This document shows positions 26,211 through 31,235 of a DNA stretch of 31,235 nucleotides, piece after piece (position 1 is the first letter of the stretch; each line of letters starts with the position of its first letter). The position numbers were made by a program, and so were the translations under genes. The DNA lies in IMG/VR virus record IMGVR_UViG_3300031841_000191, positions 1 through 31,235 of that record. One strand, 5' to 3'. Source of the stretch: a virus. The notes beneath the pieces are model-generated. The model saw only the letters and a list, made by a program, of their open reading frames with translations. It was not told where the DNA came from and made no database searches.

Positions 26211-26445
26211 CTTTTGGTCTAGGCATTGGCTTGACCAACTGCTTTGAAAGAAGTGGTGTGCGTTGGCAAGTCATCATTATTTTTTTACCGTAGGTGTCCA
26301 TTAGTTCAAAGTATATACCATCTAGTATACCTCTGTTCATAGCAGAGTAACATTGTTCTTCGCTTGGGAAGAGAATACTTGTTGACATCCTCTCTCCCTC
26401 AACCCAGTAATGAATAACAAGAAAGGTCCAGAATAAATTTATCAT
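26200..26445 (-). CDS. Small protein with hydrophobic N-terminus
   Basis: The start chosen (MINLFWTFLVIHYWVEGERM) overlaps the upstream stop as ATGA; an ATG 12 bases earlier is possible. The 81-aa protein has a hydrophobic first 14 residues that could be a signal or anchor, then two cysteines in EEQCYSAMNRG and MMTCQRTP. This resembles small exported phage proteins with one disulphide, but no family is recognised. Confidence 0.5.
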   Translation of the reverse strand: MINLFWTFLVIHYWVEGERMSTSILFPSEEQCYSAMNRGILDGIYFELMDTYGKKIMMTCQRTPLLSKQLVKPMPRPKDAT

Positions 26446-26693
26446 TGCATTTCCCAAGGTGCTGTTGATAGTGTAACTGTTTTCTTTCTGTACACTGTAT
26501 CACACTTTGTCATTTCTTCCCCATACTTTTTCTTGAATGATATTCCGTGGTAGTGTGCAAAGCGTCTAAGCTTGTCTTTGTCCATACCAATCTTTCTTGC
26601 TGTCTCTGCGACAGTGTGCTTGCTGCTGAACTTTAGTATTAGTTCTTTTACTTCACGCTTATGGCGTACTTTCATTTGTGCATATGTTTCCAT
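26442..26693 (-). CDS. HTH DNA-binding protein (83 aa)
   Basis: Residues about 26-50 (HTVAETARKIGMDKDKLRRF followed by AHYHG) form a helix-turn-helix of the sigma-region-4/transposase type. The rest is basic. AGGAGGT, a very strong ribosome binding site, lies before the ATG and just after the minus-strand terminator. The gene heads a small group of four overlapping genes. A regulatory role, for instance control of late genes, is possible but not shown. Confidence 0.65.
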   Translation of the reverse strand: METYAQMKVRHKREVKELILKFSSKHTVAETARKIGMDKDKLRRFAHYHGISFKKKYGEEMTKCDTVYRKKTVTLSTAPWEMQ

Positions 26694-26707
26694 TTATACC
26701 TCCTGAT

Positions 26708-26730
26708 AAAAAGACCTCCCCGAAGGGAGG
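26708..26730 (-). terminator. Rho-independent terminator after the recombination genes
   Basis: On the minus strand CCTCCC, TTCG loop, GGGAGG (26730-26715) is followed by TCTTTTT. The UUCG tetraloop and T-run are classical. It ends the SSB-like gene transcript and lies directly before the ribosome binding site of the HTH gene, so that gene needs readthrough or its own promoter. A second, weaker stem TAGTAGG/CCTACTA lies at 26745-26773. Confidence 0.85.
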
Positions 26731-26786
26731 CCAGTTGTGTCAACTAGTAGGGAACGGAGAAGAAAACCTACTAAGCGTGACTGCTA

Positions 26787-27155
26787 TTAGAATGGGATCT
26801 CATCATGTCCTACTGATGATTTACCCTCTGAGTATTGACCCTTATCCAACTTGTCAGACACAGCGAAAGACATATACGGTTTATCGTCCTTCATTTTCTT
26901 CCAAGCTGCAAGTCTTTTATTATCAAAGAGTGGTCCAGTGTAATCTGGTGAACCCTCTTTTGCACCTTCATTCTGAAACAAGACACCAACTTTCTGATAT
27001 ATTTCAACCACTTGTTTACCATCTTTTGTTTCATCCATAACACAAGTAACCTTCATGTCAGTACCATCACTGTTGATCTTACCTTGCAAGATAAGTCTTT
27101 GTGTTGGAAATGGTGTGAAGGCTGCGCCTGTATTTGTGTTGTCGTAATCTGCCAT
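26787..27155 (-). CDS. Single-stranded-DNA-binding-like protein
   Basis: The start at 27155 (MADYDNTNTG) is chosen for AAGGAG 8 bases upstream; an earlier in-frame ATG lacks one. The 122-aa protein is beta-rich (RLILQGKINSDGTDMKVTCV) with a segment SPDYTGPLFDNKRLAAWKKM and PYMSFAVSDK. That part resembles DUF736-type proteins of Alphaproteobacteria. It ends GHDEIPF, very like the E. coli SSB tip (DDDIPF). It follows the YqaJ exonuclease and ERF genes. A role in coating ssDNA during recombination is strongly suggested; the OB fold itself was not verified. Confidence 0.65.
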   Translation of the reverse strand: MADYDNTNTGAAFTPFPTQRLILQGKINSDGTDMKVTCVMDETKDGKQVVEIYQKVGVLFQNEGAKEGSPDYTGPLFDNKRLAAWKKMKDDKPYMSFAVSDKLDKGQYSEGKSSVGHDEIPF

Positions 27156-27253
27156 GCTTCTGGCTCCTTTCTCAAAGTTAAGTGGGTGGTTCTTGGGGAA
27201 ACCTGCCACCCATCAGGCCGTATAACCATTAAAGATATAATGTACCCCAAGAA

Positions 27254-27685
27254 TTAGAAATTAATCTCTTGAACATTCCCTCCTGTTCGCGGCTTACTTG
27301 GGGAGCCGCTCACCTTTCGGGAAGCATCGTTACCATCATCATCTTCAGTAGGAAGATTGAGAATGGATAGTATACCATAGCGTCTAGCGTAGGTAATAGC
27401 ACTGCCCAAGCCCTGCATGTCCTGCTTGCTCAAGACAACAGGCACTTTGGTCTGCAAAGTAAACCCACTCTCATGGAATAGCTCAGTAGATACATACGCA
27501 CCGAACTCATCCTTGCCGCAGATATGACTCAGGAAGAATCCGTTGTTTTGCAATGGTGGTGTTACTGCTTCGATAACATCCTCGAGCGTAGCGTAGTGGC
27601 TCTTGAAGTGAGGATTGCTGCCTTTCTTTTTGATAGGCTGTATTTCATTACGCACTTTGATTAATAACTTGACGTGATCTTTCAT
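27254..27685 (-). CDS. erf: ERF-family single-strand annealing protein
   Basis: ERF proteins anneal complementary single strands after an exonuclease has resected the ends. Residues 89-120 show the family motif (QGLGSAITYARRYGILSILN then PTEDDDGNDA). The N-terminal region FKSHYATLEDVIEAVTPPLQ matches the start of the domain. At 143 aa it is shorter than P22 Erf (about 200 aa), with a reduced C-terminal tail ending QEINF. The ATG overlaps the YqaJ stop (ATGA), and AAGGAG is present. Confidence 0.88.
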   Translation of the reverse strand: MKDHVKLLIKVRNEIQPIKKKGSNPHFKSHYATLEDVIEAVTPPLQNNGFFLSHICGKDEFGAYVSTELFHESGFTLQTKVPVVLSKQDMQGLGSAITYARRYGILSILNLPTEDDDGNDASRKVSGSPSKPRTGGNVQEINF

Positions 27686-28452
27686 TGATTTCTCCTTGTT
27701 ATTCTAAGTGATCCACGTTTGTCTCGTTTCACCGAGATCTGGTCGTTGTATACTTCTCGTTCGTTATCACCGACCATTTGCTTAAGGTCTTTCTTTGCGT
27801 TTTCAAAGACCCTATTCTTTTCGTAGTAGTTGACGTATGTGATTGCGGCATAGCAGAACTGGTTATCTCTGCTTGCGTCTCGCACCACCATGTTGTCGAT
27901 CGGGATGTGGTTTGTGCTGAGTGTCGGTGTGTCAATACCAATCGGCTCTTCATTGCGTAACACGTAACCCCAGAAGTCTGACACCACTGCCCACATTGAA
28001 TTGAAATACTCATCATCGTATGAGACAAATGCTGACTCCCATTTATTGTTCCCAAAAATTACTGACATCCATATACCCTCAGAGTTAGATAGATAGCAGT
28101 ACAGTTGTAGTTGCGGCATGTAGTATTTGATAACATCATCCATGTTGTTGTAAGCATTGGTATGCTTTGCCTCTACTGGGTTGTGACCATTCATTGCGTC
28201 AACAGTACCCTTGACTTTGACTTTACCAATCTCTTGCTCGTAAGCAGATTGAAAGCCACCAAGCACACACCCATGCTGATTAGCAAACCAATCCAAGTTG
28301 AACTGCTCAGTATGTACGCCAAGTTGAACAGCAATATTATCAGACAAATCTTCTGGCTCAACACGACCGGTCTTTACCTGCCATAGTTCTAGCCAGTTAC
28401 CCTGCATAATTTTTACACAGTCAGAACCGCCTATAAAACCTTTACGCTCCAT
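27682..28452 (-). CDS. YqaJ-type viral recombinase (5'-3' exonuclease)
   Basis: This 256-aa exonuclease belongs to the lambda-Exo/YqaJ branch of the PD-(D/E)XK fold. Visible residues are GFIGGSDCVKIM at the start, Glu50 (GVHTEQF), Asp85 (KGTVDAM), Glu94 and Lys96 (PVEAKHT) and Gln114 (YYMPQLQLYCY). It resects double-strand ends so that the ERF protein can anneal them. The gene overlaps the upstream stop (TAATG) and the ERF start (ATGA), so the pair is translationally coupled. Confidence 0.87.
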   Translation of the reverse strand: MERKGFIGGSDCVKIMQGNWLELWQVKTGRVEPEDLSDNIAVQLGVHTEQFNLDWFANQHGCVLGGFQSAYEQEIGKVKVKGTVDAMNGHNPVEAKHTNAYNNMDDVIKYYMPQLQLYCYLSNSEGIWMSVIFGNNKWESAFVSYDDEYFNSMWAVVSDFWGYVLRNEEPIGIDTPTLSTNHIPIDNMVVRDASRDNQFCYAAITYVNYYEKNRVFENAKKDLKQMVGDNEREVYNDQISVKRDKRGSLRITRRNQ

Positions 28453-28751
28453 TAATTATCTCCGTCATTGTAAGGTCTTGTGTACTGCGTTTGTGCAGTA
28501 GGGTCAAGGTATTTCTTGAAGTCATCTTCAGTTATATCTGTCATCTCAATAAGTTGTTTCTTGCCTTTGCCTTTGAGCCAATGCTCACCGACATCTTCTC
28601 CATTCTTAATTCGATTAGCCATAATCTTGTGCGTATCAATACGCCAAGTTGATTTGTAATATTCAGCAGCTAAACTTGGAGAGGTACTGGCACGTTTGAC
28701 ATGTGCATCCCAAGACGCACCATCACCTGACAGTCTTTTGAACTGAGCCAT
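28452..28751 (-). CDS. Hypothetical protein before YqaJ
   Basis: The start MAQFKRLSGDGASWDAHVKR at 28751 is chosen because the TAATG overlap and GGGAGGT fit it. The 99 residues contain a helical middle and EHWLKGKGKKQLIEMTDITE, and end TQYTRPYNDGDN. No family is recognised. Its position in the exonuclease-annealase operon suggests an accessory to recombination, which is inference. Confidence 0.6.
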   Translation of the reverse strand: MAQFKRLSGDGASWDAHVKRASTSPSLAAEYYKSTWRIDTHKIMANRIKNGEDVGEHWLKGKGKKQLIEMTDITEDDFKKYLDPTAQTQYTRPYNDGDN

Positions 28752-28951
28752 TATGTTACCTCCCAATACAAAGCATAATGCTTCCCTTCTTTGTTAGCTA
28801 TCATGGCTTTATCAATAACCATGCCGCTATCTTTTAGGTCTTTGATACGTGCTGCCAATCTAAAGCAGCCGAACATTTCTAATGCTTGTATTGCGTTGAT
28901 AGTATAACCTTTTTCAAGGTGAGCTTTGATCGCTTTGTTCTGTGATTCCAT
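28751..28951 (-). CDS. HTH-domain protein (HTH_39-like)
   Basis: This 66-aa protein is one winged helix-turn-helix domain: IKAHLEKGYTINAIQALEMF, then CFRLAARIKDLKDSGMVID, ending with a small beta part (HYALYWEVT). This matches the small phage HTH_39 family. It may regulate the early operon or act with the recombination proteins. It overlaps the resolvase-like gene by 38 bases and its stop shares a base with the next ATG. Confidence 0.75.
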   Translation of the reverse strand: MESQNKAIKAHLEKGYTINAIQALEMFGCFRLAARIKDLKDSGMVIDKAMIANKEGKHYALYWEVT

Positions 28952-29267
28952 CTTGATTCTCCATTAATTGTTCAAACATTTCACCAGACATAATTACTAA
29001 TGTTTGCGGAGTTCCCCTCCGTCTTTTATAGAAGGCTATGTCTCGACCTTCTAATACTTTGAATGGGCTTGGGAAGTTTGATACATCCCTATACTTTACT
29101 TCTCCCACCAATTCTTTTCCTTTGAGTTCGAGCTTGATGTCTCCCGAATACTCTCCTCCCAAGCTACCACTGAGCGGTTGCCTTTTCGCTTTGATCCCGA
29201 TTTCCGTGAGCCATTTGACAAACCACTTTTCATGGTAAGTTCCCTTAGTTTTGTTTCTATTAGCCAC
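28914..29267 (-). CDS. Holliday-junction-resolvase-like nuclease (PD-(D/E)XK)
   Basis: The 117-aa protein has the archaeal Hjc-like pattern. Glu13 lies in KGTYHEKWFVKWL, then RQPLSGSLGGEYSGDI with Asp43, Glu56-x-Lys58 in GEVKYRD, and a final strand TLVIMSG. Such enzymes cut four-way junctions and would complete the recombination set, or debranch DNA before packaging. The start at 29267 is the only good one. The upstream 172 bases of this gene are also read, in another frame, by the zinc-ribbon gene. Confidence 0.82.
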   Translation of the reverse strand: MANRNKTKGTYHEKWFVKWLTEIGIKAKRQPLSGSLGGEYSGDIKLELKGKELVGEVKYRDVSNFPSPFKVLEGRDIAFYKRRRGTPQTLVIMSGEMFEQLMENQDGITEQSDQSSP

Positions 29268-29416
29268 GGCTCATCCTCATAACAGTGCAAACATACAAAC
29301 CAATGCTTTACCATTGTTGCTTCATGATTGCCTTTTAGTATTGCAACATACCAATATGTAGTGTCTCCACATAATTTGCATCTTGCTGGTTTACCTCTTA
29401 ATCGCTTCGATGTCAT
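29096..29416 (-). CDS. Zinc-ribbon protein with out-of-frame overlap
   Basis: Residues 13-45 carry two CxxC pairs (RCKLCGDTTYW and FVCLHCYEDEPW), a zinc-ribbon-like module. From residue about 51 onward the frame runs inside the resolvase gene and becomes Ser/Lys/Arg-rich (KSGLSNGSRKSGSKRKGNRS), as expected from an overprinted tail without its own constraint. So the N-terminal half looks genuine and the tail doubtful. Function may be DNA or protein binding. Confidence 0.5.
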   Translation of the reverse strand: MTSKRLRGKPARCKLCGDTTYWYVAILKGNHEATMVKHWFVCLHCYEDEPWLIETKLRELTMKSGLSNGSRKSGSKRKGNRSVVAWEESIRETSSSNSKEKNWWEK

Positions 29417-29630
29417 ACTCTAACGCTTCCAACCAACACATTAACATAAAACCAGAAGGCATACGCTTGAACTGCTCCCACTTGTGAACCAAAGATTCAG
29501 TGCAACCAATCTTACGCGCTAAGCTTTCTTGGCTTAAGCCCCTTTCGTGCCGAGCGTCTATCAACAACCTGACCAGAGTCTCGTAGTTGTTTGGTACGCT
29601 TGGCCGCTTCGTCTCTTCTGTGCTGCTCAT
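29391..29630 (-). CDS. XRE-family HTH transcriptional regulator
   Basis: Residues 17-57 form an XRE/Cro-type helix-turn-helix (LIDARHERGLSQESLARKIG then CTESLVHKWEQFKR). The total is 79 aa, so it has no sensor domain. The first about 15 residues may not be translated: the ATG at 29630 has no clear ribosome binding site and lies within the neighbouring HTH gene. A TTG near 29573 preceded by AGG is possible. It probably represses early transcription or competes with its neighbour. Confidence 0.75.
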   Translation of the reverse strand: MSSTEETKRPSVPNNYETLVRLLIDARHERGLSQESLARKIGCTESLVHKWEQFKRMPSGFMLMCWLEALEYDIEAIKR

Positions 29631-29796
29631 CTATCGCATCTAAAACAGAACATGCAGTATCGAATCGCATCTCTGTTGTTCCATTGATTGTTCGGTAGTA
29701 TGTAGAAGTCGGAAGTCCTGCCATTTTAAATGCGTGGAATAAGTCTACGCCTTTAAGTTTTGCTTGATCTCTGACTGTATCTAAGTATGTCTGCAT
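29512..29796 (-). CDS. Repressor-like HTH protein, probably leaderless
   Basis: The 94-aa protein starts MQTYLDTVRDQAKLKGVDLF; residues 20-41 (FHAFKMAGLPTSTYYRTING) give a Cro/Arc-like or XRE-type HTH. From residue about 56 its basic tail (HRRDEAAKRTKQLRDSG) overlaps the XRE gene. There is no ribosome binding site; a TTGACA box lies 30 bases upstream, which would put the RNA start at the ATG. It is the nearest gene to the inverted repeat at 29826-29868. The role is inferred. Confidence 0.65.
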   Translation of the reverse strand: MQTYLDTVRDQAKLKGVDLFHAFKMAGLPTSTYYRTINGTTEMRFDTACSVLDAIDEQHRRDEAAKRTKQLRDSGQVVDRRSARKGLKPRKLSA

Positions 29797-29802
29797 ACTG
29801 CA

Positions 29803-29832
29803 TGTATGGAGCAACACAAAACCAGATGTCAA
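29803..29832 (-). promoter_or_regulatory. Candidate promoter of the HTH genes
   Basis: On the minus strand TTGACA (29832-29827), a perfect -35 box, is followed at 17-18 bases by CCATAC/CATACA (weak -10). It overlaps the left arm of the inverted repeat, so a protein bound there would block it. The -10 match is poor, which lowers confidence. Confidence 0.35.
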
Positions 29833-29868
29833 GGGCGGCAATAGGGAGACACACACCGCCCATGACAT
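29826..29868. promoter_or_regulatory. 13-base inverted repeat (operator or terminator)
   Basis: ATGTCAAGGGCGG (29826-29838) and CCGCCCATGACAT (29856-29868) match with one mismatch, separated by 17 bases. On the plus strand the right arm runs into a T-run (29868-29872), resembling a terminator; on the minus strand only GGTTTTG follows. Arms of 13 bases next to a TTGACA box and an HTH gene also suit a dimeric regulator. Confidence 0.55.
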
Positions 29869-29873
29869 TTTTA

Positions 29874-30131
29874 CTATACCTCCTCTGTTATTTCATTCAA
29901 GTTCTGCCCAGTGCCTAAACAATCTGGGCAATCAATTTGATCTACGTCAATAACTCCAACGTCACGATCAAAACTCATTGGTCTGTGAACCTCACGCTCA
30001 ATATAACCATCGCCACCACATTCTTTGCAGAACATATCTTCAACCTCCTTATGCTCGAGAGGTTCCCAGAAAACTTTTCTGAATATGTCATTCAACATGT
30101 GATCCATTGCATCAATATGGGATTTCGTCAT
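29874..30131 (-). CDS. DnaJ-type zinc-finger protein
   Basis: The 85 residues carry CKECGGDGYI (Cys35, Cys38) and CPDCLGTGQN (Cys68, Cys71), two CxxCxGxG units as in the DnaJ cysteine-rich domain. These probably bind one zinc. The helical N-terminus (MDHMLNDIFRKVFWEPLEHK) is unassigned. Such small proteins are common in early phage operons, role unknown. It overlaps the upstream gene by 20 bases. Confidence 0.75.
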   Translation of the reverse strand: MTKSHIDAMDHMLNDIFRKVFWEPLEHKEVEDMFCKECGGDGYIEREVHRPMSFDRDVGVIDVDQIDCPDCLGTGQNLNEITEEV

Positions 30132-30324
30132 TTAGTTCCTCCAGACTTTCTTGATAGCGTTCTTCCCACGCTGCTATTGCTCTGCGTTCAAACTTATCCG
30201 CATCGAATCTTGGGTTCATGCGTTTAAGTTTTTTCGATAGCTCCTTAATATTGGTAGGCCAGTGCATGAATGGTGCGATTTCATCCGCAACAAATTCAAA
30301 GTCTCGTCTAGTCCAACGTGCCAT
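30112..30324 (-). CDS. Small protein with DEIPY terminus
   Basis: The 70-aa protein reads MARWTRRDFEFVADEIAPFM, then a helix with WPTNIKELSKKLKRMN, and ends LEELNDEIPY. The start has AGGAGA upstream. The general pattern, a helix with 'FxxxAxxI' and an Arg-rich centre, is one I recall from many phages without function. The end resembles an SSB C-terminal tip. Confidence 0.65.
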   Translation of the reverse strand: MARWTRRDFEFVADEIAPFMHWPTNIKELSKKLKRMNPRFDADKFERRAIAAWEERYQESLEELNDEIPY

Positions 30325-30448
30325 TTGTTTTCTCCTGTTTGGTTGGCATTACAACAATAAGCTTATCATCAAGCCATTCTTTATTTTCTTTTGTGTTGCC
30401 CATTTCTTTTAGGCACTTTTCTTTCAAAAGCTTTTCTAACTCATTCAT
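30308..30448 (-). CDS. Small hypothetical protein (46 aa)
   Basis: Reading MNELEKLLKEKCLKEMGNTK and ending KQEKTNGTLD. AGGAGA lies 6 bases before the ATG at 30448 (a second ATG at 30451 is closer to it). It overlaps the upstream gene by 8 bases and the next by 17, so it fits the operon's coupling pattern. No function is known. Confidence 0.5.
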   Translation of the reverse strand: MNELEKLLKEKCLKEMGNTKENKEWLDDKLIVVMPTKQEKTNGTLD

Positions 30449-30620
30449 CATCTTTCTCCTTTTCCCATTGTTCGTGGAACTCTCTCCAAACTTTTATCTT
30501 TGCTTTTCTAATTGCAATAAAGTCAGATAAATAAATATCTTCAATGTTATCCCAAGTATCAAAGAGTTCAGTCACAGCATCATACAAATTACGATAGAGT
30601 TTTTCTTGATGCTTGTTCAT
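30441..30620 (-). CDS. Small hypothetical protein (59 aa)
   Basis: Reads MNKHQEKLYRNLYDAVTELF, then a helical, Trp-containing middle and an acidic end (WEKEKDDE). Its ATG shares one base with the upstream stop (TAATG). The amphipathic, helical composition is coherent across the whole length. No family is recognised. Confidence 0.6.
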   Translation of the reverse strand: MNKHQEKLYRNLYDAVTELFDTWDNIEDIYLSDFIAIRKAKIKVWREFHEQWEKEKDDE

Positions 30621-30967
30621 TAGTCCATCCTCGTAATAAAATAATCATTCTCTTCTGGCACTGGCAGTGCAACAATAGCGTATTCGAAAAAGTAAACTGT
30701 TCCCACTGGCGTATCGTATGCAGCAAGATAATCCATATCTTCATCTTCTTCGTATTCTGATATGAGTTTCTTGCCGACTAGTTTTGAGCCAAACTTATAT
30801 AGTTTACCAAAGCCATACTTCTCCGTCATATACTCAACCAGATCACATTGCTTGTGCTCATCATCTGGTTGAGCGCAGAAGTCTCTTACCCAGTATGGTA
30901 AGAAACCTAATGCTTGCACGGCTCTGTGATGATTTATTGGATCTATCTCAGGGTTAATAATTAACAT
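30620..30967 (-). CDS. Hypothetical protein (115 aa)
   Basis: The protein starts MLIINPEIDPINHHRAVQAL and includes GFLPYWVRDFCAQPDDE and VYFFEYAIVALPVP. It looks like a compact globular protein, but I do not recognise it. AAGGAG lies about 7 bases before the ATG, a strong site, after a structured leader. It is the first gene after the leader at 30968-31053. Confidence 0.65.
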   Translation of the reverse strand: MLIINPEIDPINHHRAVQALGFLPYWVRDFCAQPDDEHKQCDLVEYMTEKYGFGKLYKFGSKLVGKKLISEYEEDEDMDYLAAYDTPVGTVYFFEYAIVALPVPEENDYFITRMD

Positions 30968-31053
30968 CTATATTCTCCTTTATTAATAACAGTATGCTAG
31001 CTGCTTAGTTGCAGCTAGTCATTAGTTACGTAACGTCACAAAGTGATGATGGC
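30968..31053 (-). promoter_or_regulatory. Palindrome-rich gap ahead of the 115-aa gene
   Basis: Three inverted repeats occur in 86 bases: CTAGCTGC/GCAGCTAG (30997-31018, 8-bp stem, 6-base loop), the perfect palindrome GTTACGTAAC (31025-31034), and TCAC-AAA-GTGA (31036-31046). No T-run follows the first, so it is not a clear terminator. A regulator site or mRNA processing site is possible. No confident -35/-10 pair was found. Confidence 0.4.
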
Positions 31054-31235
31054 TTACGCCACCATCTTCTTTATGTTCGCTACTTTCTCGGCGAGATCGG
31101 CTGACACCTTGCGCTGTCTGCGCTCAGGTGTCCACTCCTCACCATCGTGTATTATCATATACACAGCGAGGTCTGCCTCATGTCTCTCGTCAAGATGCTC
31201 GAGTTCCTCTTGCATCTTTTCAATGCGAGTACAGA
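31054..31235 (-). CDS. C-terminal part of an unidentified early protein (partial)
   Basis: An open minus-strand frame enters from the right edge and stops at TAA (31056-31054). The 59-60 visible residues include MQEELEHLDERHEADLAVYM, then IIHDGEEWTPERRQRKVSAD and a helical end. This is helical and charged, probably a coiled coil. The start may lie beyond the window or at the visible Met (MQEELEH). No family is recognised. Confidence 0.55.
   Translation of the reverse strand, partial: CTRIEKMQEELEHLDERHEADLAVYMIIHDGEEWTPERRQRKVSADLAEKVANIKKMVA

Noticed and set aside
26257-26265. Near copy TGTGCGTTG of the conserved element
   Set aside because: Only nine bases match, it lies inside a minus-strand gene, and no plus-strand gene follows.
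26678-27040. 120-aa plus-strand frame opposite the SSB-like gene
   Set aside because: It lies opposite a well-supported minus-strand gene, spans its terminator, and has no ribosome binding site or recognisable pattern.
1-31235. CRISPR array, insertion sequence, integrase or attachment site
   Set aside because: No direct-repeat/spacer array, transposase motif, tyrosine or serine recombinase, or tRNA-like site was seen on either strand.

Overview
The window is most of a short-tailed (T7-like, podovirus-type) phage genome, or a metagenomic contig of one. It has almost no non-coding DNA: no gap exceeds about 90 bases, so there is no gene-free stretch over 300 bases. It is AT-rich by eye. Several families look like those common in marine phages of Alphaproteobacteria, and one holin candidate resembles the GTA-type 3TM holins of that class. 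The host assignment is an inference; there is no tRNA or host gene to confirm it. No RNA polymerase, DNA polymerase, helicase, primase or integrase lies in the window, and both edges cut through coding sequence.

Plus strand, 1-25667 (packaging, virion and lysis genes). Small basic proteins and a nuclease-like protein (1-1268) precede the large terminase (1265-2794). Next come a T7 gp7.3-like Lys/Arg-rich protein, the head-tail connector (portal), a Bbp19-like small protein, the scaffold, a T7 gp13/GNAT-like protein, the major capsid protein, a small decoration-like protein and a hairpin terminator. Tail tubular proteins A and B, three internal core proteins (gp14, gp15 and gp16-like) and a 982-aa tail fibre with a T7-type N-terminus and 28 decapeptide repeats follow. 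A second adhesin with small accessory proteins, a tail-assembly chaperone, a lysis cluster with several membrane proteins, and an M15-type peptidase endolysin end the strand. The order is close to T7, but the terminase comes first and the gp13-like gene lies upstream of the capsid gene.

Minus strand, 25664-31235 (probable early genes, reading right to left). A tightly overlapping run holds small hypothetical genes, a DnaJ-type zinc protein, two HTH regulators, a zinc-ribbon protein, a Holliday-junction-resolvase-like nuclease, another HTH protein, a YqaJ-type exonuclease, an ERF-type annealing protein and an SSB-like protein. After a clear terminator come an HTH protein, a small membrane-anchored protein, an HNH endonuclease and one more small gene. 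The two transcription blocks meet tail to tail with overlapping stop codons at 25664-25667.

The main non-standard signals are these. An identical 11-base element (TTTGTGCGTTG) sits ahead of three plus-strand gene blocks, a candidate late-promoter signature. Three early proteins share SSB-tip-like C-termini. Consecutive regulator and nuclease genes overlap out of frame by long stretches. A repressor-like gene appears leaderless and sits beside a 13-base inverted repeat.
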